Of a stretch of DNA of 64,000 bases, positions 54,624 through 64,000 are shown piece by piece. Position numbers and translations under genes: made by a program. This stretch comes from Bombyx mori (Eukaryota > Arthropoda > Insecta > Lepidoptera > Bombycidae). Below the pieces are notes generated by a model. It did not search any database. It was not told where the DNA came from and worked only from the letters and a program-made list of their open reading frames with translations. How positions within the stretch are numbered: position 1 is the stretch's first letter; every line of letters starts with the position of its first letter. Where the stretch lies: contig NC_085121.1 of NCBI RefSeq assembly GCF_030269925.1, forward strand, positions 8,201,501-8,265,500. The letters run 5' to 3'.

Positions 54624-55934
54624 CCTAGTCAGGTCATAAATTCTGTCACATGTTTAATGTAAAATAATTGAAACAAGTTTATTCATTATGTAACCATTCA
54701 TATACCAAAATGAACTTAACAAAACATAGATTCTTATGACACTAAAGTTTATTCAAAATGACCTCCGTGATTTTGAATACAGGCCTTCAATCTGCGCGGC
54801 CAGTCGTCTATCGCAGCACGAACGAGGTCCATGTCAATATCGGCGGCTGCCTTAATCAAGGATGTCTTGAGTGACTCCAAATTGGGATGAGGCTTTGAGC
54901 ACGCCTTTTCCTCCAAGTGTTGCCATATCTTGTAATCTAACGGATTCAAATCTGGACTGGAGGAGGGCCAGTCTTCGTGCCGGATGAAGTCGATTTCACG
55001 CGCCGCCAGCCAGTCTTGTGTGCTCTTCGCTCTATGAGCTGGCGCCGAATCTTGTTGGAATACCCAGTGCCTGTTATTGAACATGGTATGAGAAACAGGT
55101 TCCACAAGGTTCGTCAGGACTGTATTTTGATACACAACTGCATTCGTTTTTACACCTTTCTCACAAAAATGTACCTCTGTTAAGCCCCAATAAGAAACTC
55201 CCAACCATACCATGAGCGAGGATGGAAAATGACCTCGTTGGACACGCGGAATACGGTTGCTCGCTTCTTCACTACTGTGTGCGTACACCTTATCATTTTG
55301 TTTGTTGTAGCTCTCTTCTACGGTAAAAATTTTTTCATCCGAAAAAAGAGTTTCCCGATATTTTTTTCCCGCGTACCGCTTCAACAAAGCGCGGCATCTC
55401 TTCAGTCTCAGGTCCATTAGACGAGCATTCAAACGATGTCCTGTTTTTCTTCGATATGCCCGAAGCCCTAAGTCTTCATTTAACACCCTTTTCACCGTGG
55501 TTCTGCTTAACCCCATCTGAAGGGCCAACAGTTTCTGCTTACGTTTGGGATTTCTTTGAATTCGCGCCTTCACAGCTTTTATCACTGCTGGAATCCTAAC
55601 AGACCGAGGGCGACCACTTCTTGACCTGTCATCTACACTAGAGTCTTCATTGTATCGTTTGATGGTACGATAAACGAATCTTTCGGTAATATTCAAAATT
55701 TTCAGTATGTTAAAAATTTGAATTGGCGCGTAACCGCAACGATGCAACGCAATAACTGCAACACGGTCTTCTTTAAGCGTCCACTCCATATTTAAAAATG
55801 AGTAAAATTCTAAAAGTATAGGTACATTTTTATTTTCATGAACAAATCGAAATTCGAATTCAATAAACTTTTTTGTGGCCAGCATTCTAAAAGAAAAGTT
55901 TTTACTGAGTGACAATACTTATGACCTGACTAGT
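54624..55934 (-). mobile_element. maT-type mariner element, copy 3 (intact)
   Basis: The ends are CCTAGTCAGGTC at left and ACTAGTCAGGTC at right in reverse complement, with TA duplications at 54622-54623 and 55935-55936. It lies antisense, about 0.9 kb after the FBXL6 stop. Confidence 0.9.
54749..55789 (-). CDS. maT/mariner transposase, apparently intact, 346 aa
   Basis: The start is taken at MEWTLKEDRV (55789), as in the other copies. An in-frame extension upstream runs through the element's 5' UTR and inverted-repeat region and is not conserved. The protein has the N-terminal HTH region and all three catalytic aspartates: D151 (FSDEKIF), D247 (QQDSAPAH) and D285 (NPLDYKIW), with DD37D spacing. 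No stop or frameshift is present. This is the only one of the three copies with an undamaged gene and is the natural reference for the other two. Activity is not shown by sequence alone. Confidence 0.9.
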   Translation of the reverse strand: MEWTLKEDRVAVIALHRCGYAPIQIFNILKILNITERFVYRTIKRYNEDSSVDDRSRSGRPRSVRIPAVIKAVKARIQRNPKRKQKLLALQMGLSRTTVKRVLNEDLGLRAYRRKTGHRLNARLMDLRLKRCRALLKRYAGKKYRETLFSDEKIFTVEESYNKQNDKVYAHSSEEASNRIPRVQRGHFPSSLMVWLGVSYWGLTEVHFCEKGVKTNAVVYQNTVLTNLVEPVSHTMFNNRHWVFQQDSAPAHRAKSTQDWLAAREIDFIRHEDWPSSSPDLNPLDYKIWQHLEEKACSKPHPNLESLKTSLIKAAADIDMDLVRAAIDDWPRRLKACIQNHGGHFE

Positions 55935-55936
55935 TA

Positions 55937-58635
55937 TAACATTTTTAGAGAATACTGAACGATCCCATGTACTTTAATAATTGTTAAATTCCAACGGTTT
56001 TTTTAAGTTAACTGTGCACGGCTTTTTTATTTCCTAAGACATTAAATTATTTTTTTAAATAAATAGAAATAAATAAATTAAATCCTCGTGCAACTAAAAA
56101 CACGCTCTACGTTTTCTAATTTATAAGTGAGTAGTACATCATGCCTGATATTGAAAATTATATTTCAAAAATGCTTAAATTAATTTGAAAGTAACTTTTA
56201 AATTTGTATGTTTTCGCTATACTCAATCAATCGGAGAACAACATTGTGGAATACACAAATTGATGGAATGTCATAACATAAATCGTCGAATTAAAACTTA
56301 TATACTCTGGTCCATTATAATAATTTTTCGATCATTTGCAATGAAGTATTATTGTCTATTTAGCAGTTGTTTGTGACGAGAATAAAGAAATCAATTCCAA
56401 AAATATAACAACAGATTTACTGAAATCTGGAATTTTCACAAGATACGGATTCTTCTTGCACAATTTTTTTTTTTTTAAATTAGATTATAAAAAAGTAACA
56501 TTATCTTAAGTTTTATTACAATCGTGTCGACAGTAACAAATTAGCTATTACATAATGAAGTAGCAGCTTGTAATGGAGCAGCAATCAAAGCATTAAAAAT
56601 GTAAATATTGGTAATTTTTATATGTACCTACCGTCTCGTTTATATCACGAATAAATAAATATTATTTGTACGTGATGTTTGTTGACACGTTAGTAAATTT
56701 TGACAAAACAATTTTTAGAAATCCATAAAAAAAATGATTACAAATTATCATGAATCAATGTAAATTATTTCACACGTCAATCAAAACTGATGGCTTCTTC
56801 TGGATTTAATAATAAAAAATCATGTATGCAATTATTCTTTTTTTGTTTGCGATAAATAAAATGCTATATTTGGCCAAAATAATCGTCAATTGTATGATTA
56901 TTATTTAATGATTAAGGAATTTCATGACTAACGTTTTGCAAATATTTTAGGTGAAAATTATTTTTATACTTGAAATCAAATGTATTATAACGTGTTACAG
57001 AGATTTCTCATCACATTTTGCTAAATGAAACTAAAGCAAGTACATAGTGCTTTGTTCGTATTTGAAATTGTTATTTAAATAACACATTCGAAAATATTAA
57101 AATTTTTAATTGTAGTCCGCAAAATCTATAAACAGCCAAAAATACCCTCTCAACACCCCCATTAGCCTTATTAATTGCCTAATGTTTTAACTGAAGAGAA
57201 TATTTTAATAGTTTTATTAACTTATTAAAAAAATATAAATATTAAATCATCTATACATAGAATGTATAAAATTTAAGGTATAATTTACGTTAGTTAATAA
57301 TGTACAATAGTTTGTATAAAATAAAGTTGACTAATATCTGTAAGTTCTGTTATGTAGAGATTTTTGTTTGTAATATTGTTACATTACTACGTGGACTTCT
57401 CGCACGGGGTCCAATTTTTATAATCTAACCAATAAAATATCGATGTGGTTGTACATTTGAATTTTCAATAGATTGTATTTATTAAATATTTTGCGTTGAC
57501 AAATTGTTTTGTCCCATTAATTCCTTTAAAATTGAACTGCGAAACTTTAACTGGAATGTACGAAAATTACTGTGATAAAGTAACTTATATTACAGAGTAT
57601 ATAAGACCTCTCACGTTTTACAAAAAAGTCCCACTGAAATTTTCAATTAATAATAATTTAAAAGTGACCTTATTTAATTCCAAAGTCTGAAATGAGTCAA
57701 CTTCATCTCATTTCGCTCCATATCATTTTTCTCAGAACAGAATATCTGCGTAGGTATTTAGTAATTGAAGATTTTTATAAACTCGACACCGGCAACTAAT
57801 GGTATCGCAAGAAGTCAATTGTTATACTTGAGAAAAAAGGATTAGGTAGAAGGTAGCGGGTAGAAAGAATTAAAACAAACTCAAATAAAAATAATGACAA
57901 TATAAATGTTTAATATTTAACAAGCAATTAATATTTATAAAAATATTACGCAGATCATACTGATTAGTTTCTTTTACAATGTTTTTTTTTCTGATCTTAC
58001 AGTAGGTATGTTTGGTATTTAGGTACCTATCTATACCTAATATAAATTATGACAGTGAAGGCATGACAATCAAATCGAAGGTTATAACAATTACAATTCT
58101 ATTACGACCAATTTAGTCACAATATATACAAATAAATACATAAGATTCATGACTATAATATAGATAGATAATTTCTTTATTGCACAAACAAACGTAAGTA
58201 TATACTTAGTTGGCGAACTCATTCTATTATTTAATCAACAATAATGTACTGAAATTTCAAAATTTATTTTCTAAATATTAAAATAATATTCGAGATGTTT
58301 AACTAGAACGCTTCATTATAAATTTAACTAAGGATAATTATAAATAAAACAATTACATAATTAATGTAGCCTTTGAAAATGTTTATAAAATGGCAAGCAC
58401 AGATTTTTTTTTTTTTAAATTCAGGATTTTGAAGAACTGTCCCGTACACTAAGGCAAGTGATGGATAATGCCAGACACGATGTAACTAATAACATCGTTA
58501 CCACATAGTTTAATTTCATAGTATTTTTGCATGGCACGCAATTCAACCCATGAGAAATAAATTAACGCGCATAATACGGTCTCGAGAGAACGCGGCTGCC
58601 CGTTGTGTTTGCGTTATCATAAAGTTTAGTACAGT
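55937..58635. other. AT-rich intergenic sequence between convergent genes
   Basis: No exon or complete repeat was recognised. A LINE-like phrase, TTTCTTTATTGCACAAACAA, lies at about 58171-58190. Small ORFs at 56185 and 57496 have no domain. Confidence 0.45.
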
Positions 58636-58804
58636 GTGCTTAGTGCGAGTTTTTTAACGTTCTCGATAGCGTAAAAGTTAGCTCATATTTGTATGGAATG
58701 GAATCGTTTGCGTACGATTGCCGCTAGGGGCGCTGTTCCAACTGCATACAAAATTGGGTTAACTTTTACGCTATCGAGAACGTTAACAAACTCGCACTAA
58801 GCAC
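58636..58804. mobile_element. 169-bp MITE with 45-bp near-perfect inverted repeats
   Basis: The left arm begins GTGCTTAGTGCGAG and runs to AGCGTAAAAGTTA (58636-58680). The right arm is its reverse complement with a single mismatch (58760-58804). The spacer, about 80 bp, includes CGATTGCCGCTAGGGGCGCT. A transcript through it would fold into a long hairpin. It lies about 260 bp downstream of the RABL6 stop, so it may be in that gene's 3' UTR. Confidence 0.75.
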
Positions 58805-59062
58805 TCAGGAACATAGTTTCAGTTTACTTCCCGTTACACCCTGTATGTAAATGACTATTCCTATTTTTGAAATCTCGTAGCTGGAATGTTATCGCAAAAC
58901 GGATTAAATTTTCATTTTTCTTATAGCTAATAGACAAATAGTATGGCTATAAAAGAAAATAAGGCAGGCACAAAATTAGCTTAAAGGCGATGCATTATAG
59001 ATTTTGTTAAGTACATAACATACAATTACAGAAACAAGCTATTAGAACTTATTCGTATTTTG

Positions 59063-62000
59063 TTAAATGCTATCATATTCTGCATAGTCAAAGTCTACAG
59101 ATCCTGAAGGCGCTAACAAGTCCTGCTGAGGATTGGGTTTTTTTTCACTTTTAGACTTCTTACGTTTTTGTTTCTTCTCTTTGCGTTCTGATATCTCACT
59201 GTAGTCGCCGCGGTCTTTATCTTTGGACTTTTTCTTCTTGTGGTGTTTTTTTTCAGACTGAAAAAAGGAGGTTTCTCAGAGTGTACAAAGGTCACCTATT
59301 GAAATTTTTCAGCGCTGTGCATGGACATAAGCAATGCCAGAGGTCGACTATACCAGGAACGTTGACCCCAACCGAGAATCGATAGTTGCCAGTTAGGTCG
59401 TGGCAACTGTATTTAAAACAGATAGATCGAGTAGTGATCCTGCCTTAAAACTATGTCACGGAAAAAATGTTATAATGGTTTTATTAATTTATATTTTGAA
59501 AGTAAAATAAGTAACGATAGTTTAAAAACTAAAATAACACTCGAGAATAACAAGCCCTATTAAAAATTGAATAAATAATTTTTATTTCACCAGTTGCATT
59601 AATCAAAGTAATAAAATACTGACATCAATATCTGATATCTATACAATTTTTCCAGTTAATCAGACATAATATAACAGATATTATAAAAAGTTTTCCCCTT
59701 ATATATTCACTGGTAGCCTAGAGGGCTATTCCAACTATGCCCGGATTGATAGGTAGATAATTTGTGAATAAATTGATAGATAATTTGCTATAACTATTAA
59801 CTAGCCCTAGCAAGAGCAGTGCTTCACAGAAACTACAAACGGATCGGAATCGCGACCCAGTGAGAAGATCTGGCAAGAAACTCAGTGGGCTGTACCGGAT
59901 TCAGTTATTTCAGATTCAGATTATTTACCCTCAACTCTAAAAAAAAACGTTAACTAATCTAGTTCTCAAATCATATTTGAAGTTTTTTTTTAAAATATTG
60001 TATCTGCATTCATCTTCAAGTAACGATGGTCGATACAACTAGTGAACTGCTTTAGATACTCCACTGCCATCACGATCTTGATCTAATTTAATCATCATGA
60101 TCATCTCAGCCTGTCCACTGTCCACTGCTGAACATAGGCCTCTGATGTCCAGTGCAGCTGGGCTTAATATGAAAACTAAAAACTTCCAACATAACATTTG
60201 AGTTTGGTAAACCTAATAAACAATATTATGTCTCAAATAATTTCACACAAATTTCAGACTTACCTTATCACCAGGATCTTTAAGGGCATCAGGATCTTCG
60301 CCACCTACAAAATTAAATTGAACAATAAAAAAGTAATGATTAAGTAATAAATTAAACTGAATTTTAAAGAACTATGACGCCGTCTACTATAAAAAATCAG
60401 AATTCTGTATAGTAAGAACGCTCGCTAGTAAGACATTTGCATTGCACGCTTGCACTTTCATATAGTCATGAACAATTCCTTAAGGAATTTAACAAACAGA
60501 CAACATTTTAATAAGTCTAAAATTACCTTCAGGTGATCTTCTAACGCTAGAGTCACCACTCCATAGAGGGAAGTCATTATCCAAAGACAATTGGATGTTA
60601 TGTCTATTTTCAAATATAGGTAAATTTATATCTGGATTTGATGTCTTTTCAAATTCCGTTTCACTCTCTCGCTTTTGGCTTGTATTTCTTTCAATCGTTT
60701 TATGTAAATCTGTTTCCACTAGCTGGTCTTTTTGTTGCAGCTTTGTTTTTTGTGTCAATTCAGTCGAAAAAGTATCGATATCAAGATCATCTTCATCTAC
60801 TGTAACTTTTGGATTTGTAGTGTCATCATCACTGCAATATTTTTAGTTAAATTAAAAAATATTCTGTTTTATCTCTATAAATTTTATGTGGGATAAAGGT
60901 GGCATATTATTAACTATAATAAAAATCAATCGTACTTTAGTAAAACAGAATAAAAGTTATTTCAAACCAAGTTAGTAAATAAAATATTCAACCAAAGTTG
61001 AATTGCTTAAAAGAGTGAAATGTACTATCTGGTTTGTAAATAACTTATAAGGAGTAATAACTTTTGGTAGTTTTTTAAAATTCAAATTGAATAATAATTC
61101 AAATCTTGTGTCAAAAAAAATTTTACTAATATACCTTTCCGATTCAAATTGTATCTCCTGTCTACTACTAGACAAAGGTGTTAGATCCTCCAAGAAGCTA
61201 CTATCTAGTGCACCAGCATAAAATTCGTCTAGAGTTCCAACAGAACTACCCGCATTTGTGACTGAAGGTGTGCTTTGATTACTAAAACAAAAAAATCATT
61301 CAATCTTTTAAAAACACTTTCTATAAAAGATTAAATGCTTCCATAAAACCATTAACAATTGATAGAAATCAAGCATATTATTTTGCTTTACCTATCGTGT
61401 TGGAGGAGGCGTGGCGGCGTCGTGTCCATGTTTACAGTTTGCTTAGGTTTTATAAGATCAGGATGAACAAATTGAGTTTGCTTAGCTTCTGGTATTTGTG
61501 CTTTCATTGATGGATTTAGAGATTGGGCCAGCTGTAATTTGTATGAATTTTATTTGCATACATTTTAAGATGAACACACATTTAAGAGATGTACATAGTA
61601 CCTACATTTGGTTTTTTTTATTAAATAAGTATATAAACTTGTATGGGTGTACTTAAGTCATTACAGGTATTTTTAAACAATGTTATATCTAGATTATTAC
61701 TTTGTTCATGAAGACATGTGAGATCTGTATTTATTCAGGAAATTAAAATGCGATAACCATTCGAACTACAGTGAAGGCACATAAATTTTTTGTTTCTCAT
61801 ATATAAGTAAACTATTTTAGGGACTTATATTAAAATTTCAACTCACTAATGGATTTACACTGGGTGGCACTATGGGTTTCCCACCACCTAGTACAATGCT
61901 AGGAGAGCGTTCATTGCTTGGTCGAGGTTCAACTTGATTAGTGTTCTGTTTCCTTTTATTTGTTAAACGATCTAGGAATGTGTTGTACTGTGATTCTTCT

Positions 62001-63900
62001 GAATTCTGGAATATGTTATACGTATATAGATGTATGTATAAGTCTAAAAAATATATGTGAGGAGTCTATAATAATTATGTAGTATAATAGCAACCTTGAA
62101 TGGTGTCATTATTCTGCTGGTAATAATAGGCAGCGGCTTGGCTCTGCCCCTGGCATTGCTGAAGTCCATGGGCGACGGTAACCACTCACCATCAGGTGGG
62201 CCGTATGCTTGTCTGTCTACAAGGGCAATAAATATAAAAAAAAACCAGACTTGATAACATTGAAATAATTTACGGAATCTGATATTTTACAATTTTGATT
62301 AATGATTATGTATTATTAATATATGTGGAGCTTAGACTAAAAATTTTCCAAACTATGAACCTTAATTTTTGTGAAAAATTACCTTAAGAATTGTAACATA
62401 GCCCTTAATTCATTTAACCATTTAATACCTGATATTCATCTAATTCCTGCTCTATTTCTTCCATATCTCTTTGATTTCTCTGTAGTTGCTCTAACAAACT
62501 TGTCTTTTGAAGGCGCAAAAATGGTATACTCAGAAACTTATGTAATAAACGCAATCCAAAGCCATTTCTCATGGACGATTCTGCATAACGAACTGGAGCT
62601 GTTCTGGTGAAATTTTAATAGAAAAAAAATAGAATAATAAAACCACTTAAAATAATATTTTAGAATGTCTTTTTTCATAAGCTGAAACTGGATAAGTTTT
62701 AAATTTTTAATCATTAAAAGAATGAAAGGTCATTGCAAACATAATTAGTAAAAGTTATATTAAAGATATATATTAAATAAATTGAAAAGAGTTCATGGAT
62801 TAAACCTCAATTCAAGAATAAAATTAGAAATACTACTAATCCATAGAAAATCTCAACAATAAAATTATTACTTAACTAAGTATTTCATTAGTAAGTTTTG
62901 ACTAATTAATTCACAAACACATAAAACTATTACCTAATTTGCTTTGCATTATGTAAAGCCTGTTCAATATGGTGGGAATGCACTTGGCGATGGTGCTGCA
63001 TATCACAATGGTTTCCTAAGATAACAACTGGCAAATCTGCAGGTACTTGTGATAGTTCTTTCACAACATATTCAAATGTCCTGTAATCATAATTTAGGAG
63101 CATTTCTGATAGTTCTAATAAATATCAATTATACATCTTCATACATTTCTGATCTATCAGTGTCTTAAAAATAAAATAGTTACCAAGGCTTAGTTATATC
63201 AAGCATAAGTATAACACCAGTGGTATTTTTGTAGACATCCAAAAAGGTTGCATCTAGTACAGGAGCATCGAGATTGTCCTCTAATGATGGGGCTGATTGA
63301 TTTTCTAACTTCAGTCCTATTGGGGTTTTCTTTTTTGTACGTCCTTTATCCACAACCTCCCAAACTTCTACCTAGTTAAAAATGGCAATTATGATATATA
63401 ATTTCATGCAAACCTTAGAGTTCAGTAAAATATAGATAAAAAAATTCAAATTATTATATGCTTATATTGAACTTCATTTATAATGGATCCTAATAATAAA
63501 ATTATATGGATATAATGGAAAACAAAATATTATTTTCCAGTGAAAACTAAGTCATAAGCTGTATATCTCTATACTTTACTATTTGAGAGTTTAGATCCTA
63601 TTTTTGTTCTTTTTTTTTTTTTTGAGCGGTTTCTTTACATGTTATAAGTTTTTTTTTTACAGTTAACCATTTTTCCAGGGACAGTTTTTCGGACTACTAG
63701 TAAATAAGCCATACAATTTGATTGGAAAATACTACTATTGATGACCTTCACTATATAATCGCTGTTTTTATAAGTCCAGTGTATTGGAGCCACTTGTATT
63801 TGATCTGTTGGAACATAGTCTTCGATAAATGGACCGCCTTGAAGACGTTGAAGAAGGCACGATTTACCTACATTTCTATCTCCTTTGATCAATATTTTCA
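59063..63900 (-). CDS. RABL6: RABL6-like GTPase, ten exons, 5' end outside the window
   Basis: Exons in transcript order: 63746-63900, 63184-63371, 62934-63080, 62429-62603, 61847-62005, 61392-61531, 61135-61281, 60527-60831, 60264-60304, 59063-59257. They join in frame for 550 residues. The first exon starts with the last two bases of a Met codon, as at the VQYN/MKI junction of vertebrate RABL6, so about 40 N-terminal residues lie beyond 64000. The GTPase region has the P-loop GDRNVGKS, then [24 protein letters not shown] and [13 protein letters not shown]. The second half is charged and disordered, with SSFLEDLTP shared with the family, and ends in a Lys-rich stretch ([19 protein letters not shown]) and a short acidic C-terminus. 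There is no prenylation Cys. RABL6 (RBEL1, Parf) is an atypical Ras-superfamily GTPase linked to growth control. The first donor (AAG/GTCATC) is weak; the others are good. Confidence 0.88.
59705..59898 (-). repeat. 5'-truncated Jockey-like LINE 3' UTR in the last RABL6 intron
   Basis: CCTAGCAAGAGCAGTGCTTC, GGATCGGAATCGCGACCCAG and AACTCAGTGGGCTGTAC match the family at 5610-5830. The upstream half is diverged. Confidence 0.6.
60078..60165 (-). repeat. RTE-type LINE 3' tail fragment
   Basis: The minus strand reads CACTGGACATCAGAGGCCTA, then TGTTCAGCAGTGGACAG, then a GATGATCATGATGAT tail. This is a common 3' end of lepidopteran RTE elements. Confidence 0.5.
62125..62245 (+). repeat. LINE/SINE 3'-end fragment in a RABL6 intron
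   Basis: GCCCCTGGCATTGCTGAAGT, GGGCGACGGTAACCACTCAC, ATCAGGTGGGCCGTATGC and a final AATAAATATAAAAAAAAA. It is the plus-orientation member of the family at 22009. Confidence 0.7.
63746..63900 (-). CDS. RABL6: RABL6 exon encoding the P-loop
   Basis: Acceptor TTTATTACAG/TG at 63901; donor AAG/GTCATC at 63745. It encodes [20 protein letters not shown], then [20 protein letters not shown] and [11 protein letters not shown], directly homologous to the start of the RABL6 GTPase fold. It begins mid-codon, which proves an upstream exon outside the window. Confidence 0.88.
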
Positions 63901-64000
63901 CTGTAATAAAAATATTTATACATTTTACACTTTTCTCAGAAATAGAAACCTTTAATTATATTTTATACTGTGTATTTACTATTAAAATGCACTCCTCTAG
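63901..64000 (-). other. RABL6: intron of the RABL6-like gene, running out of the window
   Basis: Intronic AT-rich sequence upstream of the acceptor at 63901. No further exon is visible before the edge. Confidence 0.6.

Noticed and set aside
55790..55915. 42-residue N-terminal extension of the copy 3 transposase
   Set aside because: It covers the element's 5' UTR and inverted-repeat region. The homologous start in all three copies is MEWTLKEDRV.

Overview
The window is nuclear DNA of a lepidopteran insect, most likely Bombyx (silkworm). The evidence is AT-rich sequence, GT-AG introns, many copies of a tRNA-headed SINE that I recognise as Bm1, maT-type mariner elements, short Helitrons, and R1-, Jockey- and RTE-type LINEs. 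There are no bacterial features.

Layout. 0-17 kb is mainly transposable elements: a tRNA-derived SINE, a Bm1 copy, a mariner copy with a changed catalytic residue (2904-4210), a PIF/Harbinger remnant, a dead Jockey-like LINE (about 5.6-6.9 and 13.7-13.8 kb) split by an apparently intact 6.7-kb R1-clade LINE (6944-13665, minus strand, ORF1 and ORF2 overlapping as TAATG), and a 5'-truncated RTE-type LINE with an intact 708-aa reverse-transcriptase ORF (14759-16885). 17-39 kb is AT-rich and gene-poor. It holds isolated GC-rich patches, some with an ORF ending at a good splice donor on the minus strand (20.2-20.5, 35.6 and 38.2 kb), an internally deleted IS630/Tc1-like transposon (27001-28221), Bm1 copies, a Helitron and a second, broken mariner.

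Two cellular genes can be rebuilt exon by exon in continuous frame. One is an F-box/LRR gene orthologous to FBXL6 (plus strand, ten coding exons, 39269-53743, 1380 aa). It has an acidic/basic N-terminal region, an F-box, leucine-rich repeats, and an unusual Ser/Pro-rich C-terminal extension of about 600 aa that contains YS-x-QPSP heptads. The other is a RABL6 (RBEL1/Parf) GTPase gene (minus strand, ten exons, 63900 down to 59063), whose 5' end lies beyond the window. The two genes converge. Between them are an intact mariner (54624-55934) and a perfect-hairpin-like MITE just downstream of RABL6.

The FBXL6 introns hold most of the other repeats: Bm1 copies in both orientations, two same-family Helitrons in opposite orientation, another Helitron, an RTE 3' end, a second tRNA-type SINE whose tail abuts an exon acceptor, and several perfect inverted repeats. 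One of these is an isolated hairpin with a 21-bp perfect stem in intron 1. All family names come from recognising motifs by eye; no database search was run.
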